The notes beneath the pieces were generated by a model. The model did no database searches. It was not told the DNA's origin and saw only the letters and a list, made by a program, of their open reading frames with translations. DNA of 64,000 nt, taken from positions 20,139,767 to 20,203,766 of the forward strand of contig OZ037766.1 of NCBI GenBank assembly GCA_964035545.1, read 5' to 3'. Positions 1 through 30,100 of this stretch are shown here, in pieces (within the stretch, counting starts at the first letter, position 1; every line of letters starts with the position of its first letter). The stretch comes from Bugula neritina (lineage: Eukaryota; Bryozoa; Gymnolaemata; Cheilostomatida; Bugulidae). Position numbers and translations under genes: made by a program.

Positions 1-34
1 TAGAGTGGGTGACGGACTATTAGTAGATCAGTAC

Positions 35-8002
<7,968 letters not shown>

Positions 8003-8319
8003 ACTCAATTCTGATAAAAAAGTTATAACAGAACTGAAACTATAGCATAAAACTAGGCTATTACTGTAGTCAAATTCAAATTATTGTCACATCGACCTGC
8101 AAGTTCATGAAAGTTGAATTCAAAATGCGAAATTAGGCTATCATTATCAGTGTGAGTGTCAGATTTTAGCTTTGAATTTTTGAGTGTAAGATCGATTCAG
8201 ATTGAAACCGAATCGTTAAACTGACTAAACGTGACTTGGTCTTGTTACCATTACTTATTACTTGAAAGCATTTCAATTCTAAATATATGATTAACTTTAA
8301 GTACATAAACTCATTAAAC

Positions 8320-8505
8320 TTAGTAATACTAAATCTAATACTAATACTAATAGTAATACTAATACTAATAGTAATACTAATAGTGATAGTATTACTATAG
8401 AGTATATCACTATGATGCTATAGCTATAAGTATAAGTATAAATATATCGATATACTTATAGTTGTACTTATAGGATTTAGTAATACTATTAGTATTACTA
8501 GTAGA
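8320..8505. repeat. TAATAC/TAATAG low-complexity array with foldback symmetry
   Basis: The first half is built from repeated CTAATA and GTAATA hexamers (8328-8400). The segment 8472-8505 carries the reverse-complement type TAGTAATACTATTAGTATTA, so the block can fold on itself. It lies about 320 bp upstream of the alpha-2-macroglobulin family start codon. Similar degenerate hexamer stretches recur near 30.8, 35.4, 55.1 and 63.2 kb. Confidence 0.7.
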
Positions 8506-10406
8506 ACCAAAAATAAATTAAATGTAAATCAAAATGTAAAACTAGAAGTAGATGTAACACTAACAATTGCACTTGCTTGCTTTCAAAGACAAATGTGAAC
8601 AACAATAGTCAAACTCAATATGAATATGAAATTGAATAACATTAACTATAAGGCTTACATATGAGACTGAGTAAGATCGTAGGTCAATAATGAATAATGA
8701 GTAGTCACCACTGTGGTGGGCAATCATTTATTTTGCCTCAACACCAAGCAACAAGGCTGTAAGTGTAAGCTATTTCAACTGGTGATAGATGAATACTTAT
8801 ACTGAGTAAAAATACTAGTATTTATTTCAGCGGGTGGCTTCTGAGTTTGAAGTTTGTTTTTATTGTGTGGTGGGGGTTTCTTGCAACTTATAAAGGTATA
8901 ATGCACGCTAAAACAATGGATTTATAATTGTTGCACTCGCATATCTCGCTTTTAATTAGGTATGGATCGGAGACTAACATCTATGATTGGGCGAATAACC
9001 ATGTGCAAAAGCGTAATTGGTTAATAATCCTCTCAGCTTTTACATCATAAAGATGACAACTTGCAATAGCAATTAATATTATTATTACAAAGTTTATAAT
9101 AGTATTAGTATAATCTATATAATATTATTCTGAGTTGAATTATGTCCATTCAGTTAACAAAAATTATAATTCATAGTTTAAGAAAACAATGCTAATCACA
9201 ACTATTTGGTGAAAATAAGTTATGAAATAAACTAATATTGTTCTAACCATGCAGTGTTGCCATCCACATAATTACTTTTTTACATGGAGGAAAAAATATT
9301 TGTCAAGTATTAATTCTACTTTCAATCAAATTATTATATCAACAAATAATCAAGCAACAACAATAATAATCACTTTGTGGGTAAGGAATGCATAGGCTCT
9401 GCATGTGACATTGAGCAAACAATAAGAAAGACATTATGTCATGACTCTGTGTAGTTCAATTTACTTTGCCTCCGAATACGGATGCTAGCTTCTATCTTTT
9501 ATTCTCTAAACAATAAAATCAACGTGATCAGCTTTATCTTGGTATCATACTCTGTGTAGTCAATATCGTAGTTCTAGTATAAATGCAGTTATTATCAAGT
9601 TTCTGTACCACTTGATATCACTTTCAGGAGTTCCCTTTCTTCGGTAATTTATTTTCTTGTCTTGGATCATCAGGTTAGTCAAATCAGAATTTTCAATTGA
9701 TTCTCATTCTGATGCACAAGTTTTAGTTTGCATAAGAACCTACATGTAACTTAGCATGATGAATTAACCATGTAACTTAGTATGATGCAATAACTGTATG
9801 CATAACTTGTTTTAATGTCTAGTAATATTATGTCCTGGAGTCCGTATGCAAGACTCTATAATTATATAATTATTAACCGCAGCTAATTTCATGCTTGTTT
9901 GTATTTTTAGTCATGACTCATGAGCTTCTTTGAATAGATAAAGATGCTTCTGGAATTTTTGCTGATAAAAATGGCAGAGCAACTTCTGATTTGTTAGCTT
10001 AACTCTCAGAATAAAAGAATTTGCAGTATGAGTATTGCTTTAGTAATCTAGTGGTTATAAGTAATCACTATACTTTGTCTTTTACTTTTCTACTTCAAAT
10101 TGACATTCAGTATATTTTTAAAAGAGGTTCTTCTTTGCCTTGGTTCACAGTTTATTTACTTAAAAACTGCATGGCAACAAAATCTCCTTACATTGATCAT
10201 TAGTTGATGCATTTCAGGCTCGAACTTGGATTTCTTTTAAAAAGAGCTTTTAGCAATAATGAGGTTTCAGTTATTCTTCTAGTCTGTTATACTTTAGTTA
10301 TTTACGAATTACATGTATACTAAAACTTAATATGTACACATCCTTCTGCATAAGTCATTTGCAGAATAATTATATTTACTAAAATAGCCATGACTGGTGT
10401 TTTTAG
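8506..10406. other. Intergenic region, no supported gene
   Basis: AT-rich DNA between the alpha-2-macroglobulin family gene and a candidate plus-strand terminal exon. A short AG-to-GT open segment near 9630-9675 (after a TTTCAG acceptor) could be an exon but could not be joined with certainty to anything. No RNA gene or repeat family was recognised. Confidence 0.5.
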
Positions 10407-10496
10407 CAGCCTGGTAATGATGCAGAAAAAGTCCTCCCATCTGAATCCTTAGCTGCTGGGCAGCTCAACATTATGTCTGTGCACACACTATGCTAA
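10407..10496 (+). CDS. Candidate terminal exon of an unrecognised gene
   Basis: After a TTTTTAG acceptor, 29 sense codons starting QPGNDAEKVLPSESLAAG run to a TAA, with less biased composition than the surrounding AT-rich DNA. An AATAAA lies at 10666-10671, which suits a 3' exon with a 170-nt untranslated tail. An upstream open piece ending at 9672 could join in phase (9672 precedes GTTAGT), but the resulting reading is not convincing. The family is unknown, and a chance open frame is a real alternative. Confidence 0.3.
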   Translation, partial: QPGNDAEKVLPSESLAAGQLNIMSVHTLC

Positions 10497-11287
10497 GTAG
10501 TGAAGTTAACTACAAAAGTTAGTACCCGTCGGTTTCATCTTCCTTAGCCATCCTTTATATCATTTCACAGTCGGAGATATTTTGTTGAAGGATGATTACA
10601 ACACCGATAGTCTATACTCTACAGTATAATATTACTCATGCAGTTGTAAATATAGATTAAAGCTCAATAAAGCGTTTCCTATGACTAACCTTTTCATAAA
10701 TTTTCTATACAAGTTACTTATTAATTATACTCCCAATACAGAAATCATTTTCTGCTAATTAAAACCAAGCTCCTTGTTATTATTACACTCCTGCTCATAT
10801 AATATGACAACTATATGCTATATTTTAATTCATTTTTCTACTATTCAATAATTCCTTCTTATATTTCAGAAATTTTTCCTTGACATATCCAACTGTCTTC
10901 TTGAGAAACAAACTGAGAAAACATTTCTAAGAGTAGTAAAACTTCAAAGATTAGCTAGTTCTACACTACTCAACTTTCACACACTGTTCACTAATTCATG
11001 TTGTTTTTTTTATATTCAGATATTTATATTTTGTCAACTCTAATTCATTTTTTATGCAAGGGAATCAGTATAATTTTTGACTCATGTAATACAAAAAACA
11101 AGAAATTATCTCTCTCAGTCTGAAATAACTGCCACTCTCTATACTTTGTGTCATACATAGTGTTTAACGTAACGTCATAATTTTTGAATTGTCATCATTC
11201 ATTGTTACTCACAGTGGTGCCCGAAATATTAGTTAATTACTTTGTCTAATAAAGTAATAAAACCACAATGTTTCTCGTATATTTATT

Positions 11288-11297
11288 CACACACACA

Positions 11298-11341
<44 letters not shown>

Positions 11342-11368
11342 TGCACACACACACATATATATATATAA
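11288..11368. repeat. ACGC/ACAC/TA compound microsatellite
   Basis: A run of AC, then about a dozen ACGC tetranucleotides, then AC and TA repeats. Confidence 0.97.
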
Positions 11369-11795
11369 ACACCACAACATAACACATCATTATAATAACA
11401 TGTTTTACTTTTTATGCAACTTATGTGATGCAAAGTAGGCTGTTCTTAGTTTTTTGTATAAGTCTTATAATTTATCTATAATATAGGCTTGCATACTTCA
11501 CCTTTACACCTATAGATATTGAACAGTGACTGGCTTACCAACAATCTAAAATTTTATATTGTGAAGTATAAATTTTATAAATACTTGCTATAATATATAG
11601 CAAGCTTACCTCAATACTCTCAATACATACTTCCAATCAATTCTGCTTTTTTAATATAGTATGACTTATGAATCACTTGACTTTATTCTAATTCCCATGT
11701 TTTTGAGATGATTGAGACATGTTGTCTAGATTCGTTATATTTATAAACATACCTAGCTGGAAAAATTTATATTTTATGTTGTCTCTGCACTACAG

Positions 11796-13371
11796 GTGTC
11801 TCATGTCTTGTCCAAAACCGGTGTGGCAATTCCTCACACTATTAGTGGGAATTCTTGTATGTAATCGCCAAAACCTTCTATTCAATATTTGGTCAAATCT
11901 ATTTCTGGCTGTGTTTGTGTATGTGGTGTCTACTTTTAATTACCTGTTTTAATCATTTTCTGTTTGGTTTTTGTGCTTCATAAGTTGGACAGAACAAACT
12001 ATGACGCCCATGCAGTTAGTTGAGATAACAAAGACAAGATGTGCATCAACTCAGTGTCCCCAGTAAGTAAAGCTGCTAATATAATATTATGCACAATTGT
12101 GGTTTTTCAGTGTTAGTAACGTTTTATGCACATGCGCATGCTTGAGACTCACCAGAATTTTGAAATTATTGAAACACATTTTTCCTTTGAATTTGTTAAT
12201 AATCTCAAACTAGCTATTGGTTTAGGATTTATATTCATTTTAAAGTCACTTTACTATGTAAACATATATCAGTTGTTTAACGATAATCAAAGCCTGCCGA
12301 CATTCATGCAATCTATATGTTAGCTTATACAGCAAATCAATATCATGTCATATCAAATTTATGTAGTATACTGTCTAGAATCTATACTGATCTATATTAC
12401 TTTTATAGATTATATGTAATCCTAACTATATGAATATCTTTATAACTCACGGAAGTTTATAGCCACCATTCCTGTGAGAAAACCCTGATGGAAGGTGTTT
12501 TTTGTTAAATCGGACTAAGAATTTATTCAGATGGGGCACAGGAACAATTATTATGACTGGGTGCTCTTCTTAACATCACCAATGGCCTTTGCTTGAACCC
12601 ATGACTTCGTGCATAATAGGCAAACGCTCTAACCTCTAGATCACGACTGCTCCTCCTGCTCTTCTTAAAATGAATATCTTTATATAGTTTTCTAAATTAT
12701 ATATTTTTGGCTTATCTATAGGTTGTGGAGAAGAGGACAAGCTCACTAAGGTGGTGAAAATGTTGCATTCAACGTAATTACTGTTGGTTTTATTTAACTG
12801 ATGCTTCTATACTGCAGATGGCTATTTACCCATTTTATTTATTTTTAGTTAACCTATTTTATGTATCCTTTGTTTTGATTATTAAAAGTAGTAGCAATTT
12901 GTGCATCCTAGGTTCAGCTCATTATAAGATATCATTGGAGTAAAAATTTATATGACTTTATTTGCCTTTTTGCTTAGAGGTTGCATATTTTTTGGCAATA
13001 GCAACTTTGGATCTTTATAACAGTTTTTTTATTCAATTTTAGTATTCTATTAGATTCATTCAGCTGCTCTACTGTTCTACTCTAATCTTTCTTTTACTCC
13101 ATCTCCTCATATTATTTTAGAGGTCCGGGTGGTTTCTCAATCCATGGCAAATAAGTGTTCACTAGTCTATCAGCAAATTGTAGTAAAGGTAACCACCAGC
13201 TTTGATATTTTATCATACAATCCTCCTAAAGCCACTATCATCTCTGATCCATGTTCTCTCCTGGGAAAATACCCACCCTCTCCATACCCATTCTCTCTTA
13301 CTGGAACCGATGCTGAGCAGGCAATGCTTTCTTCATACTTGAAATTTATATTTCCTGTTGACATAACTTGA
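11796..13371 (+). CDS. Candidate multi-exon gene, unrecognised, exon joins unresolved
   Basis: Three or four plus-strand pieces look coding. At 11796-11856, after TACAG, the reading is VSHVLSKTGVAIPHTISGNS followed by GTATGT. Around 12020-12060 the reading ITKTRCASTQCP is followed by GTAAGT. At 12722-12773 the reading CGEEDKLTKVVKMLHST follows TCTATAG. The last piece, 13121/13123-13371, is an open frame of about 80 codons ending FPVDIT-stop, containing SYNPPKATIISDPCSLLGKY. An AATAAA lies at 13949-13954. The first two pieces can be joined in phase if the acceptor is at 12018, but the third does not join to the fourth in phase, so at least one exon is missing or a border is wrong. I do not recognise the family. 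Confidence 0.35.
12585..12650 (-). repeat. tRNA-like segment (SINE head or tRNA relic)
   Basis: Read on the minus strand it shows an A-box-like TGATCTAGAGGTTAGAGCG and a B-box-like GGGTTCAAGC at tRNA spacing. The acceptor ends do not pair well, so it is better read as a tRNA-derived repeat than as a working tRNA gene. Confidence 0.5.
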
Positions 13372-13583
13372 CCAAGCTAAACTACTTCTGCAGTGAGCTG
13401 CATTTGGCAAGCTCTCCATCTTATTCTGTGCTTCTTGCACCCACTTAGCATCTAGCAATCATCAACATGATAGATGAAGATTTACCAGGAGCACAACTTG
13501 GACGACTTGGGAGTTACCTACTAATTCTAATGTTTATTTTAATTCAAATTCTATTGGATAATCACAGATATGCAGTAGAAATC

Positions 13584-13662
13584 ATATTATATTTACGTAG
13601 AGTGCAACAATGAATTATAACAATATTATAATTCATTGTTGCACTCTACATAAATATAATAT
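13584..13662. repeat. Near-perfect inverted repeat
   Basis: Two arms of about 36 bp, differing at one base and separated by about 6 bp, centred on GAGTGCAACAATGAATTATA and its reverse complement. The arms are flanked by AT-rich DNA. It could be the remnant of a small foldback element. Confidence 0.85.
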
Positions 13663-13954
13663 TATATATATAATATCATAATATTAAGATGAAACAAGTT
13701 TGATTATACTTTATTAGGTTTCATCACCTCATAGCTAGAATCCATATTCAGGTAACTTATTGAAGTTATATAATTTTAATTAATTAAATACCATCTAGCT
13801 TAAAATTAAATATAGGATCACTATATTTATATTTAGTGGTGTAATCTCATTTCTGTATTTAATAATGTCTACCACTATAGATGTAGTTTTATAGTTATTT
13901 TAGTAAATTGACTTGATTGTTAAAAATATAACCCAAAGCTGGTTGGTGAATAAA

Positions 13955-15968
13955 GTTTGTCTGGCAAGTAGCCCAAAGTGATGAAGCAGAAATAAATTCT
14001 TGTGTTCATTTACTTTTCTTTTAAAAAAATTACTGAACCTTTAGATGTTATTCTATTGGAGATAATCATATAGTGTTAACAGTGTTATCCTGTAGTCATG
14101 TCAAAACTCATATATTTTAAAATATAGAGTTAAATCTATGTACACACATAACACTGTGATGCACCTCGGCCATTATTGTCCAGGTTTTCATATCTGTATG
14201 CACACTCTCCCAATAATCAGTAATAGATGGATTGTGCATCGTTGTGTCATTTTAATCTAACTAAGATAACTTTTACCTATCGTTTTCTTAGAAATACTTT
14301 CATGAAACTAAAATGCATTTTTATTCAAGATCATGCATAATTTGAATAATTGTTGTATCAGGATTTTTTAAGTTAGTTGTAGTTATCTCCTTTTACTGTT
14401 GCGTGTATGGGGAGGGGGGGGGGTTTGTGAAAAACTATGTGGTATTTGCATCAACATAGATATATAGTGTAGGTGTGGCCTATGTGAGTGTTGCAGATAT
14501 AAACAGAGTGTTTATGAGAAAGATTGGGAAATTTGGGGAATTGGGGATTGAGGAGTGATTGAAGAGTGATTGAGGATTGTGGACATAGAATGTGCACGAA
14601 CGCAATAAAATGTGTTCAAGTGTGTTATTGAGTGCTAACTCAGGATCTTAGACTGCGGAGCACCACCAGACAAATACCCTAACCCACAGTCCTAACTTTA
14701 CCCCTACAGACTGGAAGGAACTGGAGTTAACTCGCCAGCCAAGCAACCCGTGCCAGTATACTGACCCCTCCAGCTAAACCAAAGGCTACAGCAAATATAT
14801 TATTTTGTGAGTTGGAAATAAACCTAAACTGTGAAAAAGCAATATAACATAAGCGCTTTAGTCAATAGAAGAAAATGTGTGCATGTGTTTGTGCATGTGT
14901 GTGTTTGTTTGTGTAATGCTACCATCTAAGTCAGAAACCATCCCAATTTAAGATCGTTGATTATACTCCGCTGTGTGTTTTTGCTGCTTGGAGGCAGCTA
15001 TAATCTGAAGCGATCTAGTTATCTCAGTGACTCTGGCCATCTACGTTGACTGCTGGCTGATTAGGCTACGACCAATCAGTGTAAAAGTGTGGCACCATGT
15101 TTAGGGTTGGTAAGTGTCTGATCTGCTCACTGCCAGCTATAGGAAATGGCGAAGCCAATGTGATTGCTCAGTAGACCGTGTGGCCACCGACGAATTCTCA
15201 TAACTTTATGTGTGATCTAGATGGGCTGTGCTTGCATTCTAGCAAATTAGTTACACATTAACAAAGATGCTACCTTCTTGTTTTTTATGCTGAAATTCAA
15301 ATGCGAGAAAAATTATTTGGGTAAAGATTAATCTATTCAACATGTTGGCCAACACACTTTCAGTTTTTAAATTTATTAAATTCTTTTAACTATAACTATT
15401 ATTATGTTGAACTGCCTACACTGCAATAATTCTAATTTTGCATGCTAAAATTTCTTTCATTTTGCATGCTTATTTTTTGTTTAGTATACAACTCCAATCT
15501 TTTTTTTACTTCTGCTTATTTTTAGCAATAGAAAATCTGTTTTTTTTATTTTGCTGGCTTTAAAATATATGTAAAGATTTACAATAAATTTCAAATTTTC
15601 ACAAACATTTTACCATTATTAAACTTTATTTTAACTAATCAATGTCAAAGGCTTGGCATACACTATTCTCAAATTAGTCACCACAGTTTAAGTCTATCCA
15701 ATACAGGAATCTGATATAAGAGGTCCAAAGGATTTGTATATTATGCAAACAGCAATAAAAATGTTTTATCCAATTTTCTGCTTTAAGAAGTACATGAAAG
15801 CAAGGAAGTATTACATAACATAACATTACAGTACACAACATAGCATCATACTACAATAATTTGACAATAAACATTAAATAACAGATTCATAAATATAACT
15901 TCGAATAGAAAGAAAGTCGTAGTGAACAATAAAGATTTAATCCATACAACAATGTACTAGTAGATATT
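13955..15968. other. Intergenic region, no supported gene
   Basis: AT-rich DNA with a G-run at 14408-14424 and a relatively GC-rich patch at 14640-15200. The patch contains a possible first-exon-like ATGTTTAGGGTTG followed by GTAAGT near 15100, but no downstream partner was found. A TTTATT at 15625-15630 may be the polyadenylation signal (minus strand) of the fibrinogen-domain gene. Confidence 0.5.
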
Positions 15969-24928
<8,960 letters not shown>

Positions 24929-26222
24929 CTACAAAATGTCATGTAACAATAATTAAAACACAAACTAAACTGTGAATAAAATAATCGGCTGCAAACAGAT
25001 TTAAGATATTATTAACAATTTTTGTCATCATTAGCAGCTTATATTATAGTTGCACTGTTGAAGCCCTTTCAACTCTGAGCAGGCGCGTTGCCTATTATTC
25101 TGCATAAAAAATAAAATCTTCAAAAACATGCTTAATAAGAATTTTTCAGACTATATAATTTATAACAATGTGCAAAATGTGCGTATTATATATATATCCA
25201 TTAGCTTATCTTTAGCTGTTACCTAGTAAAGAATAGTATAGTAGTTGTTTAAATGTTATAATGTTCATAAATTAAGAACTGGCTACTTCAACTCCATTTT
25301 TATATCGTAAAAAGTAGTCCTTGAGTGCTGCCATTATTTGAACATTTGAAACACCAATACCAGGAATGTTTTATCTAAAAACTAGTCATTATTTCTTCCA
25401 AGGGTGTCATCTAAAGGTAGTACAAGTGTGACACATTAGCTAATCAAGTTTTATTATTTATCACCTTTTTAAAAATGCTGTTGAAGGACTTTTTAAATTA
25501 ATCAGCAAATGAGTTTTTAGAAACTTAAAATATTTACATAAAAAATAATAGTCTAAAAGCTTTAAAAGCCTTTCAGAGGTATTGAAATAGTTGAGTTAAA
25601 TGCTACTCAAGTTACAGATTGCATATATAAAGACTCTTATCGAATGGTTTTTATAGAAGTTTCAGAAGTTCGAAATATGTCAAAATATTAATGCAGCTGC
25701 ATTTTTATTAAATGGCAATACCAAAATCAATACAAATCAATTGCAGCAAAGCAACTAAGCAAAGATAACAACAAATTGTCTTCAAAGAGCTATATAATGA
25801 AAGTCTAACAAACTTATGTGAATAATAAAGACATGAAACATACAGATCTCTGTGATACTTCTCTTCAATGTTGAACTCCACAAAAAAGTCTTATTGATGA
25901 GCAAGCTGAATTGGAGCATTTATTAGATAGTCACATTAGCTGCATGCATAAAAATTTAAACAACAAAATACACTGTTCGACAATATTGAGCAATCACAGC
26001 TCAGAGCATTTGAATGTTTTGGTAGACAGCTAGCTTAATATATCTTAATACATCCTCCAAATGGTAAGCTGAATGTTGTCAATTCATTTAAAAAAACATA
26101 AAATATATATGTCTATATCAAATTTGGTATTAACTTTTGAAACACTGTCGCTCGGGTGTCAGTTTACCATGAATACATTCACAAAATATTATTTGAAATA
26201 TTATGCTTTGTAAACTATATGA

Positions 26223-26260
26223 TCAACTCAGTTGATAATATATATTATCAACTGAGTTGA
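26223..26260. repeat. 38-bp perfect palindrome
   Basis: TCAACTCAGTTGATAATAT is followed immediately by its exact reverse complement. Confidence 0.95.
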
Positions 26261-26530
26261 ATTTTATACCAGTATGCCTTCCCTGTAATCACAAATAGAA
26301 GAACCCTGCTATTTTAGTCTAACATAACTTCTAGCTATCATGGTTTTTAATACACTTGCATGAAAACAAACCACTTCACTATTCAATATTATGCATAAAT
26401 TGGATAGTGCTTCACAAACTATAAAAGTTATGTGTAATTAAGTTACATTCATCAAATAATACCTAAAAAATCTTAAAATATTATCTTCTAGTGAATAATG
26501 GAGAGGAATGCAGTGTTGAAATTACCCAGT

Positions 26531-26603
26531 GATCCCTGTAGTGTGATGATTCGCATAGGACAGCTTGCAAGCCGGAGGTCTTAAGTTCGAGACACGATGG
26601 GGT
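26531..26603 (+). repeat. tRNA-derived SINE-like element (73 nt tRNA-like head)
   Basis: The element has tRNA length. ATCCC near the 5' end can pair with GGGGT at the 3' end. It contains TGTAGTGTGATGATT (A box region), GCTTGCAAGCCGGAGGTC shared with the element at 18914, and AAGTTCGAGAC (B box region). It lies about 430 bp beyond the end of MRPL13. Confidence 0.6.
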
Positions 26604-27035
26604 AAATATTTTATAAGGGACTTCGTTAAATTCAAAATATTTAAAAAGATGAATGCAGCTTTGCATGTTTGTTTTTACAGGCAGCAGAGCAGACAAAAGG
26701 GGAGGTGACCCGGACAGTGTGACATACAGTAGCAAGAAAAAGGAAAGTAGTGGATGGGGCATAAGGGAAAGTCGGCAGACTCTGTAAAACATCTAGGTCC
26801 CTCACTCCAAGTTCTACATAGTAAAATCAAGAGCTATTCAAGATAGAAATCGGTTCTTTACATATAGCAAAACTAATATTTATAAGAATCAAGTTTATCA
26901 GCATAGATGCTGAGATCCAGGATGTTCAAAAACAGAAAATTTGCAATAATAAAAAACATGGCATATGCTCATTGTCATGCCTAACACATTACCAATCTGA
27001 AAGACTAGCCAAATAAACTTTGATGTTTTTACAAT

Positions 27036-27041
27036 TTATTT
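27036..27041 (-). terminator. Probable polyadenylation signal of MRPL13
   Basis: AATAAA on the minus strand, about 140 nt beyond the MRPL13 stop codon at 27183. Confidence 0.55.
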
Positions 27042-27182
27042 CCACAATAAGTTTACAACCATATTACACCAAGTGCACGCATATATAATAAAATGCATCA
27101 AATATGTGATATAAATGCTATGAAAGAGCCTCAGCCTCCTGGTTGTGAATACAGGCTGTCATAAAAGATGAATTTGTAACTG

Positions 27183-30100
27183 TTATTGTAGTTTTGATAA
27201 ACTTAGGTCTTCATCCAAGTACTCTTTTTGTCTTTCAAATTCCTTTCCATCCTTCACTACATACTTTTCAGGCCTATAGATAATATATTATTAAGTGAAA
27301 CAATTTAATATATTACATCAATTAAAGTTATAGTTTATTCTGCAATATAAATATTCAAAGAAACAGTTGTTTTGCAACCAAACATCTGCTAGAATTAAAG
27401 TCAGCGCTAGTTTGTTGGTAAAAACTTCATAAGTTTGAAGCTCATACCATTAAAAATCCATCCATACTAATGTTAATATTAGATCAAACTGAACTAAACT
27501 GCAACTTAATATTACATCATCTAAACAACTAACCATTCAAATACTCTGGGGAAACTCTCCCGCTCCTCAATGGGGTAGTCCTCTAAAGCCTTTGGTACTG
27601 GCATAACTTGTCTAATCTGATTAGACACATTTCTTAACATCCCTTCAGGAACATCCTAAACATATAACAACACTCCATCTTTACAACTGCAACTTCTTAT
27701 TACATGCTTGAAAAAAACCCAAATAAATCTGCCATCTTACATTTAAAAAAACAATCAAAAATAAGACTCTATTACAGAATGTACTTTTTGTATCTGGCGA
27801 ATGCAAAAAAATGAAGACATGACACTGTGGCTGCAAGTAGTCATAATGTCCTGTCTTTGAAGGAACTAAATAGTTGCAAATTTTACATCAAATACTCTTA
27901 CATATGAATGTTAAAAAGTATCTGCAAAATATAGCTCTGCTAAGCTAATAACAGCAACAATACTGACCTCCTCTGGGAAGAGGTGCAGTCGGGCCATCAA
28001 ACCTTTACGCAGAAGGTTTCCAGTCAGCGTGGAGTATATCTGCTTCTTCAAAACCTAAAGCATATTTCAGGGAATGACCTTCACCTTCTAGTAAAGCTCA
28101 CAACCATAAGCTTTAAATATTGTATATCAGTTTAAATATTGGAAAAGACAATTAACTCAACTTCTAACTGCAAATACCTTAACTTTTTCACTGTCATTGA
28201 TAATCCATCTTTATAATAATAATAATATAATGGGTTATTGCTAAAAATAAATTACAATAAATTAATTTTAGAAATATAATAGAATACAGTAGCACTACAA
28301 GAGGAAAGAAGTGCTTTAGAGGGGTAGCGAAATTTTCTAGGGTTAGCTAATAATCTAAAAATAATGTATAACAATGAGAATTATTTAAAAACTCATAAAC
28401 ATAGACGTTTGGAGTATTTTGATGTGCTGATTTCATATATGTTAAAAGCCAAAGTAAGCCCTACACAAGTAAAGTATATTAGTGTCATATGAGCAAAGGA
28501 GTTCACTGCACAGGTCACATACAGGTTGTAATTCTAAAAAATAGCATAAAGCTACGAAATAAAGCATAATTTGTCAACAAATGACTTGATTTTATATGCT
28601 GAAACATGACCAGTTATAGGATATAGTTAGATATATTAAAAGCTAGAATTTTCTAAAATGGCCAAAGAGCAAAGGGTCCTATACCACCAACACTAGTGAC
28701 TTCACTTCCACAATAAAAGCAAAGTATTGCAGTAAGAAAGGTTGATAATGACCTAGTTTTAGCAAGCACTAATACTATTGGATAAAACTTTAGTGTGTTG
28801 ACATTAAAACAGGCCATGTCTATATGATCGAAAATGCATTCAATAGAATGCTGTGACATCAGTAAAGTGTTAATTTAAAAGGAAGCTCTTAAAGGAGTTT
28901 TAGCTTTTAGTTAGCCTGTAGTTGACTTTCACATTGCAAGTATAGCGATTAAAATTTAAAAAAAATATCGCTGCAGAGCAAACACTGCTGCTTTCTAAAG
29001 TAACCACTTCTCTTCAAAATTAATTGTAATCTGTCTCCTAAGACTAAACTTGACTTGATCTCTTTCTAACTTATATTCAAACTTCAAGGCTGATCAATAA
29101 GAGGATGCAATCTAACTGGCTGAAGCTAAATATATGTTCTGAGAAACCTATAAGTTGAGGTGAGTTTTTTTAAATTAGACACCTTTTAGGAGACTAACAG
29201 TTCTACAATACTATATGAGTCATTTTACTTAATTTAGTACACACTGGACATCTTCAGTATTTGGCTATTTTTTACAATTTAGCTGGTAATGAACATGGTT
29301 TTTTGGCCAAAACTAGTAAAACACCAATAAATACACCTAAATAAACAAAGTTCTTTTTAATTTTGCTTCATTTCCCATGTTTTTCCCCTAATTATTCAGC
29401 TAGTTTTGGTTACGGACCGTTACGGTTTTTTCGTAACTGTCAGAACATATAGAATATTAAGTGCATATGACAATGACCTGTGCTTTAATGTTGGGGAATC
29501 CCCTCCCAGCCTTTTCTGGTATGCGTAGTTAAAACCAGCACATAAAAATATCATGTATAGTAAATTTCAATTGATTTTGAGCAAACTTTAATGTTAGGTC
29601 ATAAGTTATTGGTGTGTACTAAATGAAGTAAACTGACTCATATGCAAGCACCTTGGTTGGATCTTCACGGTGAACCTGCCAAGCTCTTTGAACTTGAAAT
29701 CCTCCAGCGTATTGGGTATGATGAAAATGTCTCCATGCCCTCCAAAACCTGTCTGGCATAGCTATATGCTTGGTATTTATCACTATCACATGATCACCAC
29801 AGTCCGCTGTTATAATAGAATAACGTAACATTATACAAAAAAAAAACAGTGACACAAACAACACTATTTATTGTCTTACACTTTACAGTTTGAGTAGCAA
29901 AAAAAAATTAGTGTGTAAATAATCAAGAGCTCACAGAGTGGGTGGTATATAGGTTTATGTTTTCCTTCTAAAAAGAGGCAAAGTCTGTTAGCTGACTGAA
30001 AGGGACATTGGTGGTTTGCATCAAATATCCACCAACTCCTAGCAAATGTAGCCCATTGCTGAAAACAAAAGTATATGCCATAAATTAAATTCAAGGAAAT

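Larger units (their letters stand above)
24929..27035. other. Intergenic region between the fibrinogen-domain gene and MRPL13
   Basis: AT-rich upstream flank of the fibrinogen-domain gene and downstream flank of MRPL13; both genes are on the minus strand. It contains a 38-bp perfect palindrome (26223-26260), a tRNA-derived SINE (26531-26603) and a CT-rich patch further left (24662-24710, inside the neighbouring gene's first intron). No open frame looks coding. Confidence 0.6.
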
